Shown in pieces: positions 43,998 through 53,928 of a DNA stretch of 64,000 bases. The DNA lies in the NCBI GenBank assembly GCA_003612515.1, contig RAZB01000002.1, forward strand, positions 224,967 to 288,966, read 5' to 3'. The first letter of the stretch is position 1; each line of letters opens with the position of its first letter. The translations under genes and the position numbers were made by a program. The stretch comes from a bacterium D16-34 (GTDB lineage Bacteria > Actinomycetota > Coriobacteriia > Coriobacteriales > Eggerthellaceae). Under the pieces are notes generated by a model. It was given only the letters and a program-made list of their open reading frames with translations, searched no databases and was not told where the DNA came from.

Positions 43998-45080
43998 TTA
44001 TACGGCTGCTTCCAGCTTTTGCGCTCTGTCGGCGGCCTGCAGTGCCGTAATCAATTCTTCTAGACCAGCTCCGCCAGCACCCAATAACACTCCGTTGTAC
44101 GTACCGTTATAACCGATGCGATGATCAGTCACGCGATCTTGAGGTCCGTTATACGTGCGAATCTTTTCTGCACGATCCCCAGAACCAATCTGCGCAAGAC
44201 GTTCAGCACCTTCAGCGGCCTGCTGTTCTGCGAGCATCTTTTCATACAAACGAGCACGCAATACAGCCATGGCGGCAATTTTGTTTTGTAGCTGCGATTT
44301 CTGATCTTGGGATTGCACGACCAAGCCCGTTGGAAGATGAGTAATGCGAACCGCTGAGTCAGTCGTATTAACGCATTGTCCACCCGGACCGCCTGCACGA
44401 TATACATCAATGCGCAGATCGTTTTCGTTGATATCCACTTCAACTTCGTCAGCTTCTGGAAGAACCGCAACCGTTGCCGTTGAGGTATGAATGCGACCTT
44501 GGCTCTCGGTTTTAGGCACACGCTGAACACGGTGCACGCCTGATTCAAATTTCATAACTGAATAGACTTTGTCACCGGTCACCTTAAATGAGATTTCTTT
44601 ATAACCGCCCGCCTCAGAAGCTGAAACATCGAGCGTTTCAGTCTTCCAGCCTTGTGACGAGGCAAATCTCTCATACATGCGATACAAATCTCCGGCAAAT
44701 ATGGCTGCCTCATCACCGCCAGCTGCGGCGCGAATTTCAACAATAATGTCCTTATCGTCTGCCGGGTCAGCCGGAATGAGCATGAACTTAATTTCCTCTT
44801 CAAGTTCAGGCAGTCGTGCTTCAATATCAGCAATTTCTTCTTGGGCGAAATCTTTAGTATCAGCATCCGCAAGCATCTCTTTTGCAGCCTCAAGATCATC
44901 AAGCGCACTTACGTACTCTTGCGCCTTATGCGCCAAAGGACCTTGATTTGCATACTCTTTTGCTAAGCGGTTATATTCTTTTTGATTCGACAGCACGTCA
45001 GGGTCACCCATTTTTGCTTGAAGAGATTCATAAGCCTCAATAATCTTGACAAGCTTTTCGCGCATATCGTTATCTTGCAT
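43998..45080 (-). CDS. prfA: Peptide chain release factor 1
   Basis: A 360-residue RF1, reading UAA and UAG stop codons. The peptidyl-tRNA hydrolysis motif [11 protein letters not shown] is complete, the RF1-type [15 protein letters not shown] segment precedes it, and the helical N-terminal domain is normal. ATG 45080 follows AAAGGAAA. It is cotranscribed with prmC. The gap of 57 bases to trxB carries only its ribosome-binding region. Confidence 0.97.
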   Translation of the reverse strand: MQDNDMREKLVKIIEAYESLQAKMGDPDVLSNQKEYNRLAKEYANQGPLAHKAQEYVSALDDLEAAKEMLADADTKDFAQEEIADIEARLPELEEEIKFMLIPADPADDKDIIVEIRAAAGGDEAAIFAGDLYRMYERFASSQGWKTETLDVSASEAGGYKEISFKVTGDKVYSVMKFESGVHRVQRVPKTESQGRIHTSTATVAVLPEADEVEVDINENDLRIDVYRAGGPGGQCVNTTDSAVRITHLPTGLVVQSQDQKSQLQNKIAAMAVLRARLYEKMLAEQQAAEGAERLAQIGSGDRAEKIRTYNGPQDRVTDHRIGYNGTYNGVLLGAGGAGLEELITALQAADRAQKLEAAV

Positions 45081-45137
45081 GATGGTTTCCTTTAAGCTAA
45101 ACGTATTTTTTGCAACTTTAAAGTATAGCAGAGCATG

Positions 45138-46130
45138 TTAGCTAATACCATCAAGCGGCATTGTGGCGAGGTATTCGGCAGCATCCTCAGCCACAACTGC
45201 ACCGTCACCAATAGCGGTCGCAACCTGACGTAAACTTTTCGTACGCACATCTCCTGCAGCGTATACACCGGCAATCTCAGTCTTTCCAAACTCATCGGTT
45301 TGGACATATCCCGAGCCATCCAAGGTGATACTGCCTTGCAAAAACTCGGTATTTGGTTCATTTCCAACAGCAATAAACAATCCCGAAACCGGTAAGCTGA
45401 CCATTTCGTTTTCTTTTGTGCGCTCAACTCGTATACCTGCCAATTTACCGTCTTCGGCAAGAAGCTGGCGAACCTCACTACTCCAAAGAATATCAACATT
45501 GGGTAGTTCAGCGAGGCGGTCGTTATATATAGCTGTTGCGCGCAGGGTATCACGGCGATGGATCAAATATACTTTCTTGCAAATGCGCGAAAGATAAATT
45601 GCATCAGCAACGGCTGTGTTTCCGCCACCTACTACAGCCACTACCTTGTCTTTAAAGAAATTGCCGTCACAAGTAGCACAATACGAAACACCTTTACCTT
45701 GTAAATCCGCTTCAAGTGGCAATCCGAGTTTTTTAGCTCTTGCCCCGGTTGCAATAATTACAGCGTGTGCTTCATAACTACCAAACGCAGTGGTAATGAT
45801 TTTTGGATTCCGGTTCAGATCAAGCCCAGTAACCTCTTCGCCAATGTAGCCCGCTCCAAAGACTTCTGCTTGTTGCTTCATAGCAAATGCAAGATCAAAG
45901 CCATTAATTCCTTCCGGAAATCCTGGATAGTTTTCCACCATTTCTGTCTGAGCCAATTGACCTCCTGGTGCAATGCGTTCAAACATCACCGCATCAAGAC
46001 CGGCTCGTGCCGCATATAAAGCTGCTGTCATACCAGCAGGGCCGGCTCCAATTATTGCAACCCCAAGCGTATTTGCGGTTGCAGCTGTTTTTGCTGCCGC
46101 AGATTCTGGTATCAAGTTTTGCGTATCCAT
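45138..46130 (-). CDS. trxB: Thioredoxin reductase
   Basis: A 330-residue NADPH-dependent flavoprotein that reduces thioredoxin. FAD loop GAGPAGMTAALYAARAG (about 28-44), the redox pair Cys151-Cys154 in SYCATCDGNFF, the NADPH loop VVGGGNTAVADA and the closing GVYAAGDVR are all present. About 20 extra residues precede the FAD fold. GAGGAAA precedes ATG 46130. It follows trxA in the same direction, with a hairpin between that may set different levels. Confidence 0.95.
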   Translation of the reverse strand: MDTQNLIPESAAAKTAATANTLGVAIIGAGPAGMTAALYAARAGLDAVMFERIAPGGQLAQTEMVENYPGFPEGINGFDLAFAMKQQAEVFGAGYIGEEVTGLDLNRNPKIITTAFGSYEAHAVIIATGARAKKLGLPLEADLQGKGVSYCATCDGNFFKDKVVAVVGGGNTAVADAIYLSRICKKVYLIHRRDTLRATAIYNDRLAELPNVDILWSSEVRQLLAEDGKLAGIRVERTKENEMVSLPVSGLFIAVGNEPNTEFLQGSITLDGSGYVQTDEFGKTEIAGVYAAGDVRTKSLRQVATAIGDGAVVAEDAAEYLATMPLDGIS

Positions 46131-46165
46131 ATCGTTTCCTCACTAAAGCTGTCCCTAAATGACAA

Positions 46166-46187
46166 CGGCGCCGGTGATCCGACGCCG
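46166..46187 (-). terminator. Hairpin between trxA and trxB
   Basis: CGGCGCCGG (46166-46174) and CCGACGCCG (46179-46187) pair around a TGAT loop with one G-U pair. Reading leftward it ends in TTGTCATTTAG, a weak T-run. It is probably a partial terminator or processing stem between thioredoxin and its reductase. Confidence 0.5.
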
Positions 46188-46248
46188 CTAGCGCACCTCG
46201 CGAGCATATAAAGTACCCAATCAGCTTTCGTGCACCTGCGTACACAAA

Positions 46249-46560
46249 CTATGCAAGCATCGAAAGCAGTGTTTGCTTCGATTGCACTCCAACAGCCTGC
46301 TGAACCGGCTGTCCATCTTTAAATACAATCAACGTTGGTACACTCATAACCCCATATACTTGAGCAATATCGGGGCTTTGGTCAATATCGAGCTTATATA
46401 CACGTGCTTTGTCAGCCATCTCAGCATTCACTTCATCAATGGTCGGTGCAAGCATTTTGCACGGTCCGCACCACGTAGCAAAAAAGTCAACAAGTACCGG
46501 ACCTGATGCTTCTAAAACCTTCTGAGTAAAGTCATTCGAACTAATAATTTCGGTTACCAT
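46249..46560 (-). CDS. trxA: Thioredoxin
   Basis: A 103-residue thioredoxin with the redox motif FFATWCGPCKM (Cys about 30 and 33), the buried Asp region and cis-Pro VPT at SVPTLIVF. It is kept reduced by the adjacent TrxB. AAGGAGG precedes ATG 46560 by a normal gap. It is the first gene of the trxA-trxB-prfA-prmC-punA series. Confidence 0.96.
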   Translation of the reverse strand: MVTEIISSNDFTQKVLEASGPVLVDFFATWCGPCKMLAPTIDEVNAEMADKARVYKLDIDQSPDIAQVYGVMSVPTLIVFKDGQPVQQAVGVQSKQTLLSMLA

Positions 46561-46785
46561 ACGATAGCCTCCTTGAAACCGTAGCTCTTATTAATTGTGT
46601 TCACAATTGTCGGCTATTGCCTCTATTTATAACTTTTGTCATTTTAATTGAGTCGCATTTCTAAGCCACCCAATCAGGGTAATTGTTACCAAACAGAGAA
46701 ACACGCGATTATTGTTTGGAATTTCGTAACCGGTTTTCATTGGAGTATACTGAGTGAGTATTTTGATCACAAAAGGATACGTAGC

Positions 46786-47718
46786 ATGTTTGAAGATTCA
46801 TCCACCAAACCCTTACAGCCCGCCTGGCAAAATGCTCCCCTTACCAACGCCAACCTTGTTTTAGAAGGTGGCGCCATGCGTGGGCAATTCACCGCTGGCG
46901 TGCTAGATTTTTTCATGGAACAGAAGCTGATCTGCAAGCGCGTTATCGGAACTTCAGCTGGTGCGTTGTGTGGCTATAACTATGTAGCGGGCGAAATTGG
47001 GAGAACCTGCATCATCAATACGACCTTTTGCACCGACCCACGCTATCTTTCGATGCAAAGCTATGTGCGCACCGGAAACGCCATGGGGAGAAATTTTTCT
47101 TTCAACGAAATCCCCAACGATCTGTTTCCCTTCAATTACAGCCACTTTAACAACTCTCCTATCAAGCTCATAACCGTCTCTAGCAACCTTGATACCGGAG
47201 AAGCTGACTATCATGAATTCCAAGATGCCGAAGCTGACCTTGATTATCTGATAGCATCTTCGTCCATGTCACTGGTAAGTCAGATTGTCGAAGTTGATGG
47301 CAAGCGCCTACTCGATGGCGGCACATGTGATTCGGTTCCTTTGGGCTATTCGCTTATGACCGATACTCCCAAACATATTGTTGTGCTAACACAGGCGGCA
47401 GACTATGTCAAAGGCTCCAACAAACTCATGGCGCTTTTAATGCAGCGCTACCATAAATATCCCCATTATCTGGAACGGCTTCAAAACCGCCATATTGATT
47501 ACAACCGCATCTATCGCGCACTTCCGCGCCTTCATGAACAAGGAAGCATATTTCTCATCAGACCACCCGAGCCAGTAACCGTCAGCTCTATGGAAAAAGA
47601 TCCTGAGAAACTTTTTGCGCTTTGGGAGCAAGGATATACAACAGCTGCTGCACTTTGGCCTGAACTGCAAGCTTATTTAGCTCAGCCCCAAATACCAGTT
47701 ATTCCAACACCAGCTTAA
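46786..47718 (+). CDS. Patatin-like phospholipase
   Basis: A 310-residue patatin-family serine esterase. The oxyanion loop LEGGAMRGQFTAGVLD is followed by the nucleophile elbow GTSAG (GxSxG) and the catalytic Asp in DGGTCDSVPLGYS, the Ser-Asp dyad of the family. It would hydrolyse acyl esters of phospholipids; there is no signal peptide, so it is likely cytoplasmic. ATG 46786 follows AAAAGGA; the frame is open back to 46648. A TATACT at 46746-46751 may be its -10 box, without a good -35. Its stop overlaps that of the convergent channel gene by 4 bases. Confidence 0.9.
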   Translation: MFEDSSTKPLQPAWQNAPLTNANLVLEGGAMRGQFTAGVLDFFMEQKLICKRVIGTSAGALCGYNYVAGEIGRTCIINTTFCTDPRYLSMQSYVRTGNAMGRNFSFNEIPNDLFPFNYSHFNNSPIKLITVSSNLDTGEADYHEFQDAEADLDYLIASSSMSLVSQIVEVDGKRLLDGGTCDSVPLGYSLMTDTPKHIVVLTQAADYVKGSNKLMALLMQRYHKYPHYLERLQNRHIDYNRIYRALPRLHEQGSIFLIRPPEPVTVSSMEKDPEKLFALWEQGYTTAAALWPELQAYLAQPQIPVIPTPA

Positions 47719-48692
47719 TCAGTATCGGCTTCGTCATCTGCATCATTATCATCGAAGGCACCTAAGTCAGCGTCCGCGCTTTTTGCGTCTTGACTATCTG
47801 AGGTGTCTTGCTGCGATACTTTTTGCTGCTGTTTTCCATTTCGATCAAGCTTACGCTCAATTTTGCGAACATTGGCATTTTGATATTCAGCAACAAAGCC
47901 AGCAGAGAAAATACCACCCGGAATAGCAACAACAGCAACTGATAACAACATGATGACCGAACCAATAAATCGCCCAAGTGCAGTTATTGGCACCAAGTCT
48001 CCGTAGCCTGTGCCCGTGATGGTTGTTACCGCCCAATACATCCCCGTGAACAAACTATTGAATTTCTCAGGTTGCGCATCATGCTCGGCTTCATACATAA
48101 GCACGCTTGCAATTAGAATCAAAAGCATGATTACCATGAATGCGGCTGAAATTTCATGCTTTCGCATGGAAATTACTCGCCCGATTGTTCGCAAACCTCT
48201 CATGTAGCGAGAAATTTTAATAACTCGCACCAAGCGCACGAGGTCAATGGTGGTTCGCAACGCTTCGTTTAAGGGGATAAACCATGCGATCATCGACGGG
48301 AGAAATGCCAAAAGATCAACGAGTCCGAGCGGAGAAAAAATATAACGAATTCTCGCTTGGGTGGGCGTGCAATTACCATAAGCTAAATCAGCAATCCAAA
48401 TGCGAGCAAAATACTCAATCGCAAAGCATATTGCAGAAAATGCGAAGAAAATATCTATGACATTACTGGTAACCGGATCAAGACCAGGCTGGGCAGACAA
48501 AAACACAACAATGGCATTCAAGATAATCAGCACAAACAAAAAATACCCAATAAACTTTGCGAAAGGTTTTGCAGCATGGGGGTTTTCGAGCGCATAAAAC
48601 GCCTCGCGCTTACTCAGTGAGACATGAGCTGAGTGAATGGTATGACGAATTCGCCCAGAACCTCTTGATTGTTTGTTCTTCCGGTTCGTCAT
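47715..48692 (-). CDS. Voltage-gated potassium channel (six-span type)
   Basis: A 325-residue channel subunit. The sensor region S1-S4 spans about residues 45-165, and S4 is the basic RTTIDLVRLVRVIKISRYMRG. The pore then follows, with the filter TITGTGYGD and an S6 helix. The cytoplasmic tail is Gln/Ser/Asp-rich and very acidic at its end. The filter reads TGTGYGD where most K+ channels have TxVGYGD, a mild variation that should keep K+ selectivity. ATG 48692 follows AAGGGA; an ATG at 48701 overlaps that site and is less likely. It is divergent from a CPA2 antiporter, suggesting joint control of K+ and pH. Confidence 0.88.
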   Translation of the reverse strand: MTNRKNKQSRGSGRIRHTIHSAHVSLSKREAFYALENPHAAKPFAKFIGYFLFVLIILNAIVVFLSAQPGLDPVTSNVIDIFFAFSAICFAIEYFARIWIADLAYGNCTPTQARIRYIFSPLGLVDLLAFLPSMIAWFIPLNEALRTTIDLVRLVRVIKISRYMRGLRTIGRVISMRKHEISAAFMVIMLLILIASVLMYEAEHDAQPEKFNSLFTGMYWAVTTITGTGYGDLVPITALGRFIGSVIMLLSVAVVAIPGGIFSAGFVAEYQNANVRKIERKLDRNGKQQQKVSQQDTSDSQDAKSADADLGAFDDNDADDEADTD

Positions 48693-48841
48693 ACTCAGCA
48701 TCCCTTAGTTGTTCAGTAACTCGAAACACACATACGCGCAACAGCTTCATTTCAATGCGCAGCTCTTGTATTCTTAATCTCATTTGCTGTCATTATATAA
48801 CGCGAATACTTATCAATATTTAACGAGAAAGAGTCGAATCA

Positions 48842-50293
48842 ATGACCGTCGATCTCATATCGCTTGCCACTATAAGTATTGTTGCTTTTCTGTGCCCTTT
48901 GATCGTACAGTCAATTCCCGGCAGACCGCTTTCTGAAACTGTGTTTCTCCTCATTACCGGGACTATCTTAGGGCCATATATCGCTGGATGGATTCAAGTA
49001 ACCGATGCCATTTCGCTGTTATCAGAACTTGGACTCGCATTTCTATTTTTGCTTGCGGGCTACGAGATAAACCCTCACAACTTAAGCGGACACGAAGGAA
49101 AACGAGGTCTATTTACTTGGTTTATCACCTTAGCGCTTGCGTTTTTAGTGGTAATCATTTGGCCAACGTTTTCCGCACGCCACATTGATGGCATTGCAGT
49201 TGCTATTGCGCTTACAACAACAGCTCTCGGTACGCTTTTACCAATATTGCAAGAGCGACACATTCTCGACAACCGCATTGGAAAAGCGGTGCTTGCCTAT
49301 GGAACATGGGGCGAACTTTGTCCGGTTATTGCTATGACACTCTTGCTTTCCACACGCGCAAGCTGGCAGACAATCTTGATATTGATTGGCTTTGTCGCCA
49401 TAGCTATTGTGGCTGGAGTTATCCCAAAACATGCGCGAAAAGCCGGCAGTAAGGTGTTTGGCTTTATTGAGCGTAACGCGAATACGAACTCACAAATGAT
49501 GGTGCGCGGTGTAGTGATGCTGCTTGTCGGTTTGACCACGATTTCAGCCATCTTTGATCTTGACATTGTGCTCGGTGCTTTTGCAGCCGGCTTTGTGCTT
49601 CGCTATATAATCGTCGATGACAATCCGGTACTCGAAACAAAGCTTACTTCATTGGCGTATGGGTTTTTCATTCCCCTCTTTTTCATTGTGTCTGGTGCTA
49701 AAATTGATATTTCAGCCATCACTGAACAGCCCATGCTCCTCATCGAGTTCATCGTTTTATTACTCTTTGTGCGCACGCTGCCAATCTTTATAGCGCTGAC
49801 AACTGACAAAAAATCTGAGCACCTTAATGTGAACGAACGCATTACGGTAGCGCTGTATTGCACCACCGCTCTACCCTTAATTGTTGCTGTTACAACTGTT
49901 GCCGTAAACGTTGGCGCCATGAGCCAAACCACAGCATCGGTACTTGTTGCTGCAGGTGGCATTACCGTACTCATTATGCCCGTGTTAGCCCAATTAGTTA
50001 TGCGCACCATCAACGCTCAGCCCATTAAGGCAGCCAAGCAAATTGCCGCAAATCCCAAGGCTACTACTTCAATTATTCGCGAACATCGCGCACACGAGCG
50101 TTCGCTGTATCGACAGGAACGCGACTTGCGCAGAAAGCATTTACGCGAAGCTGCAATTACGCGTGGCAAGCGCTTAGGTCTGAGTGATTTGCAAATAGAA
50201 GAACTCATTACCCGCAATGCAGACAAGCATCCCGACACAGATCAGCAAAAGAAAAGTGATGCCCAAATAAAAGATGACAAATATGCCAACTAA
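48842..50293 (+). CDS. Cation:proton antiporter, CPA2 (KefB/NapA-like) family
   Basis: A 483-residue antiporter with about 12 membrane spans. The family start with LLITGTILGPYIAGW and ELGLAFLFLLAGYEINP is clear, and IFDLDIVLGAFAAGFVLRY marks the second inverted repeat. The last 85 residues are a charged, basic coiled-coil-like cytoplasmic tail without a TrkA-N (RCK) domain, unlike KefB/KefC. It exchanges K+ or Na+ for protons. It is divergent from the K+ channel across a 149-base promoter region. ATG 48842 has a GAGAAAG ahead. Confidence 0.88.
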   Translation: MTVDLISLATISIVAFLCPLIVQSIPGRPLSETVFLLITGTILGPYIAGWIQVTDAISLLSELGLAFLFLLAGYEINPHNLSGHEGKRGLFTWFITLALAFLVVIIWPTFSARHIDGIAVAIALTTTALGTLLPILQERHILDNRIGKAVLAYGTWGELCPVIAMTLLLSTRASWQTILILIGFVAIAIVAGVIPKHARKAGSKVFGFIERNANTNSQMMVRGVVMLLVGLTTISAIFDLDIVLGAFAAGFVLRYIIVDDNPVLETKLTSLAYGFFIPLFFIVSGAKIDISAITEQPMLLIEFIVLLLFVRTLPIFIALTTDKKSEHLNVNERITVALYCTTALPLIVAVTTVAVNVGAMSQTTASVLVAAGGITVLIMPVLAQLVMRTINAQPIKAAKQIAANPKATTSIIREHRAHERSLYRQERDLRRKHLREAAITRGKRLGLSDLQIEELITRNADKHPDTDQQKKSDAQIKDDKYAN

Positions 50294-50420
50294 CGGTGCA
50301 GCAACGAGATTTTGACATCTCCTTGGCTATCTTAGCTTAGCCGTAGCGCAACTCTAAGCGTCGGGGTATATCTATAAAGGTACAAAGATAATTCCTGATG
50401 GCGAAAGGATTATTTGAATC

Positions 50421-51059
50421 ATGAAAGTATTTATCGCAGGAGCTAGTGGGCGCATCGGCAAACTTCTTACCGTCGACTTAGTAAAGCGCGGTATTAATGT
50501 AATTGCCGCTTCACGTCACCCTGAAGCCGTATCAGCAAGCGATAAAGTGTGTCCCGTAGAATTTGATCTCAAGGCTCCCGCAAAAACAATGGTATACCCC
50601 TTAAAAGATGCTGATGCAGTCTATTTTGTAGCAGGATCGCGCGGTAAAGATTTACTGCAAGTCGATGCCTTTGGAGCCGTATCGCTTATGAAGGCATGCG
50701 AATTAGCCGGCATCAAGCGCTTTATTATGCTCAGTTCATTTGACGCCACAAAACCTGAGATCTGGCAAGACAGCCCTTCGTTTGCCTCTCTAACCGATTA
50801 CTATATCGCGAAATATTTTGCAGATGAGTGGCTCATTCAAAACACTGATCTTGACTACACCATTGTACAAGCAAGTTATCTGAGCGAAAAACCTGGTACA
50901 GGTTTAATTCAAGTAAATCCTCCCGCTATGGGCGAAAACACGCTTGACGATGTTGCGCAAACACTCGCTGAGTGTCTTGACATGCCAACAACCTATAAAA
51001 AAGTTATAACCATGTGCCAAGGTCAAAACCCTATTGAAGAAGCACTTCTTTTAGCCTAA
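50421..51059 (+). CDS. NAD(P)-binding protein, NmrA/atypical SDR type
   Basis: A 212-residue Rossmann-fold protein with the nucleotide loop GASGRIG (residues 8-14), the FDLK...DAD strand and a LSSFDA region where SDRs have the catalytic Ser. The YYIAKYFADEWL helix contains the YxxxK-like YYIAK. It belongs to the atypical SDR group (SDR_a5/NmrA-like). Such proteins act as reductases or redox sensors; the substrate is unknown. AAAGGATTATTTGAATC precedes ATG 50421. Single gene, ending at a strong terminator. Confidence 0.85.
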   Translation: MKVFIAGASGRIGKLLTVDLVKRGINVIAASRHPEAVSASDKVCPVEFDLKAPAKTMVYPLKDADAVYFVAGSRGKDLLQVDAFGAVSLMKACELAGIKRFIMLSSFDATKPEIWQDSPSFASLTDYYIAKYFADEWLIQNTDLDYTIVQASYLSEKPGTGLIQVNPPAMGENTLDDVAQTLAECLDMPTTYKKVITMCQGQNPIEEALLLA

Positions 51060-51109
51060 GGCAAAGCATAACGAGACGTACCTCACTACACGTACCTCTA
51101 AAGATTAAA

Positions 51110-51160
51110 TTAGCCCTATCCGATACGATTGCTATCAACCTACCGGATAGGGCTAAACTT
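51110..51160 (+). terminator. Terminator after the NAD(P)-binding protein gene (likely bidirectional)
   Basis: Perfect 13-base arms TTAGCCCTATCCG (51110-51122) and CGGATAGGGCTAA (51144-51156) are followed by ACTTTTC. It lies between convergent genes, so it may serve thrS as well. Confidence 0.8.
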
Positions 51161-51214
51161 TTCAAAACTACCAGGCGCTCTTCACCGAGCTCTCGACAAT
51201 GACGCCCGTGCCCT

Positions 51215-53131
51215 TTAGTTCAATGCTGCATCAGAGATGACGCCAAGCAGCTTTTCGATCGGCCAAGAACCGAGATCGCCTTCATGCCTGTCGCGAACAC
51301 TCACTGTGCCGTCTTCAACCTCTTTGTCGCCGATAACAACCATATAGGGCACTTTTTGTGACTGTGCCTTTGCAATCTTTACGCGCATTGGCTCGTTTTG
51401 ATCGTAAATTTCTGCACGCCCACCTGCGTCTTTAATGAGCTTCTGCAAATCAGCCGCAGCGCCAATATGTCTATCAGCAATAGGAAGAATAATGACTTGA
51501 ACCGGGGCCAGCCACAAAGGCAACGCACCTGCATAATGCTCAATCAAAATACCTAAGAAACGCTCAATTGATCCAAAGATTGCACGATGCAACATCCACG
51601 GACGCTCTTCGGTATTCTCTTCGGTACGATAGGTCAAACCAAAACGCTCTGGCATATTAAAGTCAACTTGAACCGTTGAGCACTGCCACGTACGACCAAT
51701 TGCGTCTTTCACCTTGATATCAATTTTTGGACCATAGAACGCTCCATCGCCCTCATTGATCTCATAGGAAAGATTGTGGCGCTCGCAAGCCTCCTTCAAG
51801 GAATTGGTAGCATGCTCCCACATCTCATCGGTGCCAATTGATTTTTCTGGACGCGTTGAAATCTCGGCTTCGTACTCAAAGCCAAAGGTGCTCATAATAT
51901 GGTCTACCAAATCAAGGATAGCAACAACTTCATCTACAACCTGATCTTTGGTGCAGAATACATGCGCATCATCCTGGGTAAAGCCACGAGCGCGCAACAA
52001 ACCATGCACAACACCAGACATTTCATGACGATACACAGTACCAAACTCAAAATAGCGAAGCGGTAGGTCGCGATAAGAGTGAAGCTCGTTTTTATAAAGC
52101 ATTACATGGCCCGGGCAATTCATAGGCTTGACGCCATATTCGCTCATACGAGGCTCTTCTTCGGTTCCCTCGTTAATCTCAAAGAAGTACATATTGTCAT
52201 GATAGAAACCATAATGACCAGAGGTCTTCCAAACGTCTGCATTATAAATATGCGGCGTAATTACCTCTTCATATCCGCGATCATATAAGTCACGACGGAG
52301 CCATTCTTGAAGGGTGCGAATTACACGTGCGCCCTTCGGCAGATACATTGGCAAACCAACGCCCGCCATTGGATCCATCATATAAATACCCAACTCGCGA
52401 CCGAGTTTACGATGGTCGCGCTTTTCGGCTTCCTCAAGATTGTGCAAGTACTCATCAAGCTCACTCTTTTTAAAGAATGCTGTGCCATAAATTCGAGTAA
52501 GCATCTCATTATCTGAGTTGCCCTTCCAATAGGCACCTGCAGTTTTCATGAGCTTAAATGGACCAATTTTTCCTGCAGAAGGCATATGAGGACCAGAACA
52601 TAAATCAACAAAATCACCGTGACGGCGAATGATGATCTCCTCATCTGGATCAAGGTCATCAATGTGCTCGAGCTTTAAGCGTTGGTCGGCAAATATTTTC
52701 TTTGCCTCATCACGCGATACCACTTCGCGAACGAAAGGCTCATCGCGAGCAATAATCTCAGTCATACGCTGTTCAATAGCGGCGAAATCTTCAGTTGAAA
52801 TGGCTCGAGGAAGTGCGAAGTCGTAAAAGAATCCATCTTCGGTTTGCGGACCAAAACCAATTTGCGCACCGGGAAATAATTCCTGCACAGCTTCTGCCAT
52901 AACATGCGCTGTAGAATGACGCATAATACCTAAAGCTTCGGGGCTTTTATCGGTAATTATTTCGACCAGAGAACCATCGGGTACTTCGGTAGTGAGATCT
53001 GCGAAGTCTCCATCGATTTTTCCACCGAGTGCAGCATGTGCTAAGCCTGCACCAATTGAAGCGGCAACGTCACCAACTGTTGATCCTGCTTCAAGTTCCT
53101 TCGATGATCCATCGGGTAAAACAACTTTCAT
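51215..53131 (-). CDS. thrS: Threonine--tRNA ligase
   Basis: A 638-residue ThrRS in the full bacterial layout: an N-terminal TGS domain (1-62), the editing domain with HSTAHVMAEA (HxxxH) that removes Ser-tRNA, the class II catalytic core with MNCPGHVMLY (zinc Cys) and FTQDDAHVFC, and the anticodon domain at the end. ATG 53131 has AAAGGAAAGGAAA ahead; an in-frame start at 53203 lies in the terminator and is rejected. I see no T-box before it; only a terminator hairpin separates it from the gene ahead. Confidence 0.97.
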   Translation of the reverse strand: MKVVLPDGSSKELEAGSTVGDVAASIGAGLAHAALGGKIDGDFADLTTEVPDGSLVEIITDKSPEALGIMRHSTAHVMAEAVQELFPGAQIGFGPQTEDGFFYDFALPRAISTEDFAAIEQRMTEIIARDEPFVREVVSRDEAKKIFADQRLKLEHIDDLDPDEEIIIRRHGDFVDLCSGPHMPSAGKIGPFKLMKTAGAYWKGNSDNEMLTRIYGTAFFKKSELDEYLHNLEEAEKRDHRKLGRELGIYMMDPMAGVGLPMYLPKGARVIRTLQEWLRRDLYDRGYEEVITPHIYNADVWKTSGHYGFYHDNMYFFEINEGTEEEPRMSEYGVKPMNCPGHVMLYKNELHSYRDLPLRYFEFGTVYRHEMSGVVHGLLRARGFTQDDAHVFCTKDQVVDEVVAILDLVDHIMSTFGFEYEAEISTRPEKSIGTDEMWEHATNSLKEACERHNLSYEINEGDGAFYGPKIDIKVKDAIGRTWQCSTVQVDFNMPERFGLTYRTEENTEERPWMLHRAIFGSIERFLGILIEHYAGALPLWLAPVQVIILPIADRHIGAAADLQKLIKDAGGRAEIYDQNEPMRVKIAKAQSQKVPYMVVIGDKEVEDGTVSVRDRHEGDLGSWPIEKLLGVISDAALN

Positions 53132-53191
53132 GCTTTTTCCTTTCCTTTGCCGGGCGCGCACAAAGCGCCTGCAGTTTGGGTATCTAACAAC

Positions 53192-53217
53192 AAAGCCGCC
53201 CATGAAATGGCGGCTTT
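53192..53217 (-). terminator. Terminator between the zinc-ribbon gene and thrS
   Basis: The arms AAAGCCGCC (53192-53200) and GGCGGCTTT (53209-53217) are exact complements with an 8-base loop. Reading leftward, the hairpin is followed by GTTGTTAG. It ends the upstream transcript or attenuates thrS, whose start is 61 bases on. Confidence 0.7.
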
Positions 53218-53257
53218 GCAGTTCTTATTAATAGCACATCGTCGCAATAACGGAGTG

Positions 53258-53770
53258 CTACGAACGAGAACGAGGCGTGGCCGCTTGATGCGGCTGATGA
53301 GTTCGATCTGATGCAGAGCTACGACGGCTGCGTGAAGATGCGCCACCTACTGGTTGAGCGCAATAAGGACACACGGTCCATGTAGGATCGAGTGCATGAT
53401 TGCAGGTTGAGCAGAGGTTTTTCAAGCGTGAATGACAATTTGGGCAAATCACATAATCTGATTCAACAGGATAACCGCAGCTTGCACATTCGCCATATTT
53501 CATAAGCTCACGCTGCTTAAGCGCAATCTCAAGCTCTTGCTCATCTTTGTCAATTTGCAGCAGTGGCGGACGAAGTAAGCAATAGGCAATAACACCAATG
53601 AATGGCACCAATGCTACAATTGCCCATACGTACCAATATGATCCGCGTAAATATGCGTCACGAACAACCCAGATAACTGACAACACATATAAGATAACTA
53701 AAACTACCAATACGACGGTCAGCGCTGCTTGAAGCTCAGGTGTCCAAAGTTGGGCGATTAGTTCTTGCAT
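53258..53770 (-). CDS. Two-span membrane protein with double zinc ribbon
   Basis: A 170-residue protein. Two membrane helices lie at about residues 15-36 and 46-66, in a PLD-nuclease-N-terminal-like arrangement (YVLSVIWVVRDAYLR...PFIGVIAYCLLRPP). A charged helix follows, then four Cys pairs (CASCGY, CPNCHS, CSTCNH and CPYCAQ) spaced as a double zinc ribbon. The tail is Ser/Arg-rich. Proteins of this build are common in actinobacteria with no assigned role. It follows valS after 158 bases that hold no feature I can name. Confidence 0.75.
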   Translation of the reverse strand: MQELIAQLWTPELQAALTVVLVVLVILYVLSVIWVVRDAYLRGSYWYVWAIVALVPFIGVIAYCLLRPPLLQIDKDEQELEIALKQRELMKYGECASCGYPVESDYVICPNCHSRLKNLCSTCNHALDPTWTVCPYCAQPVGGASSRSRRSSASDRTHQPHQAATPRSRS

Positions 53771-53928
53771 AGTAACCTCTTATTACCTCTTACTATTACA
53801 TCCAGCATACAATTGCATCAATATTTTTATCGAAGCACTAAAGCACAATCACAGATTATAACAAATAAGACCAATCTATGAGATAGATCATAAATACTAC
53901 GGGAGTAACTCAACGGTGACAGCAGTAT

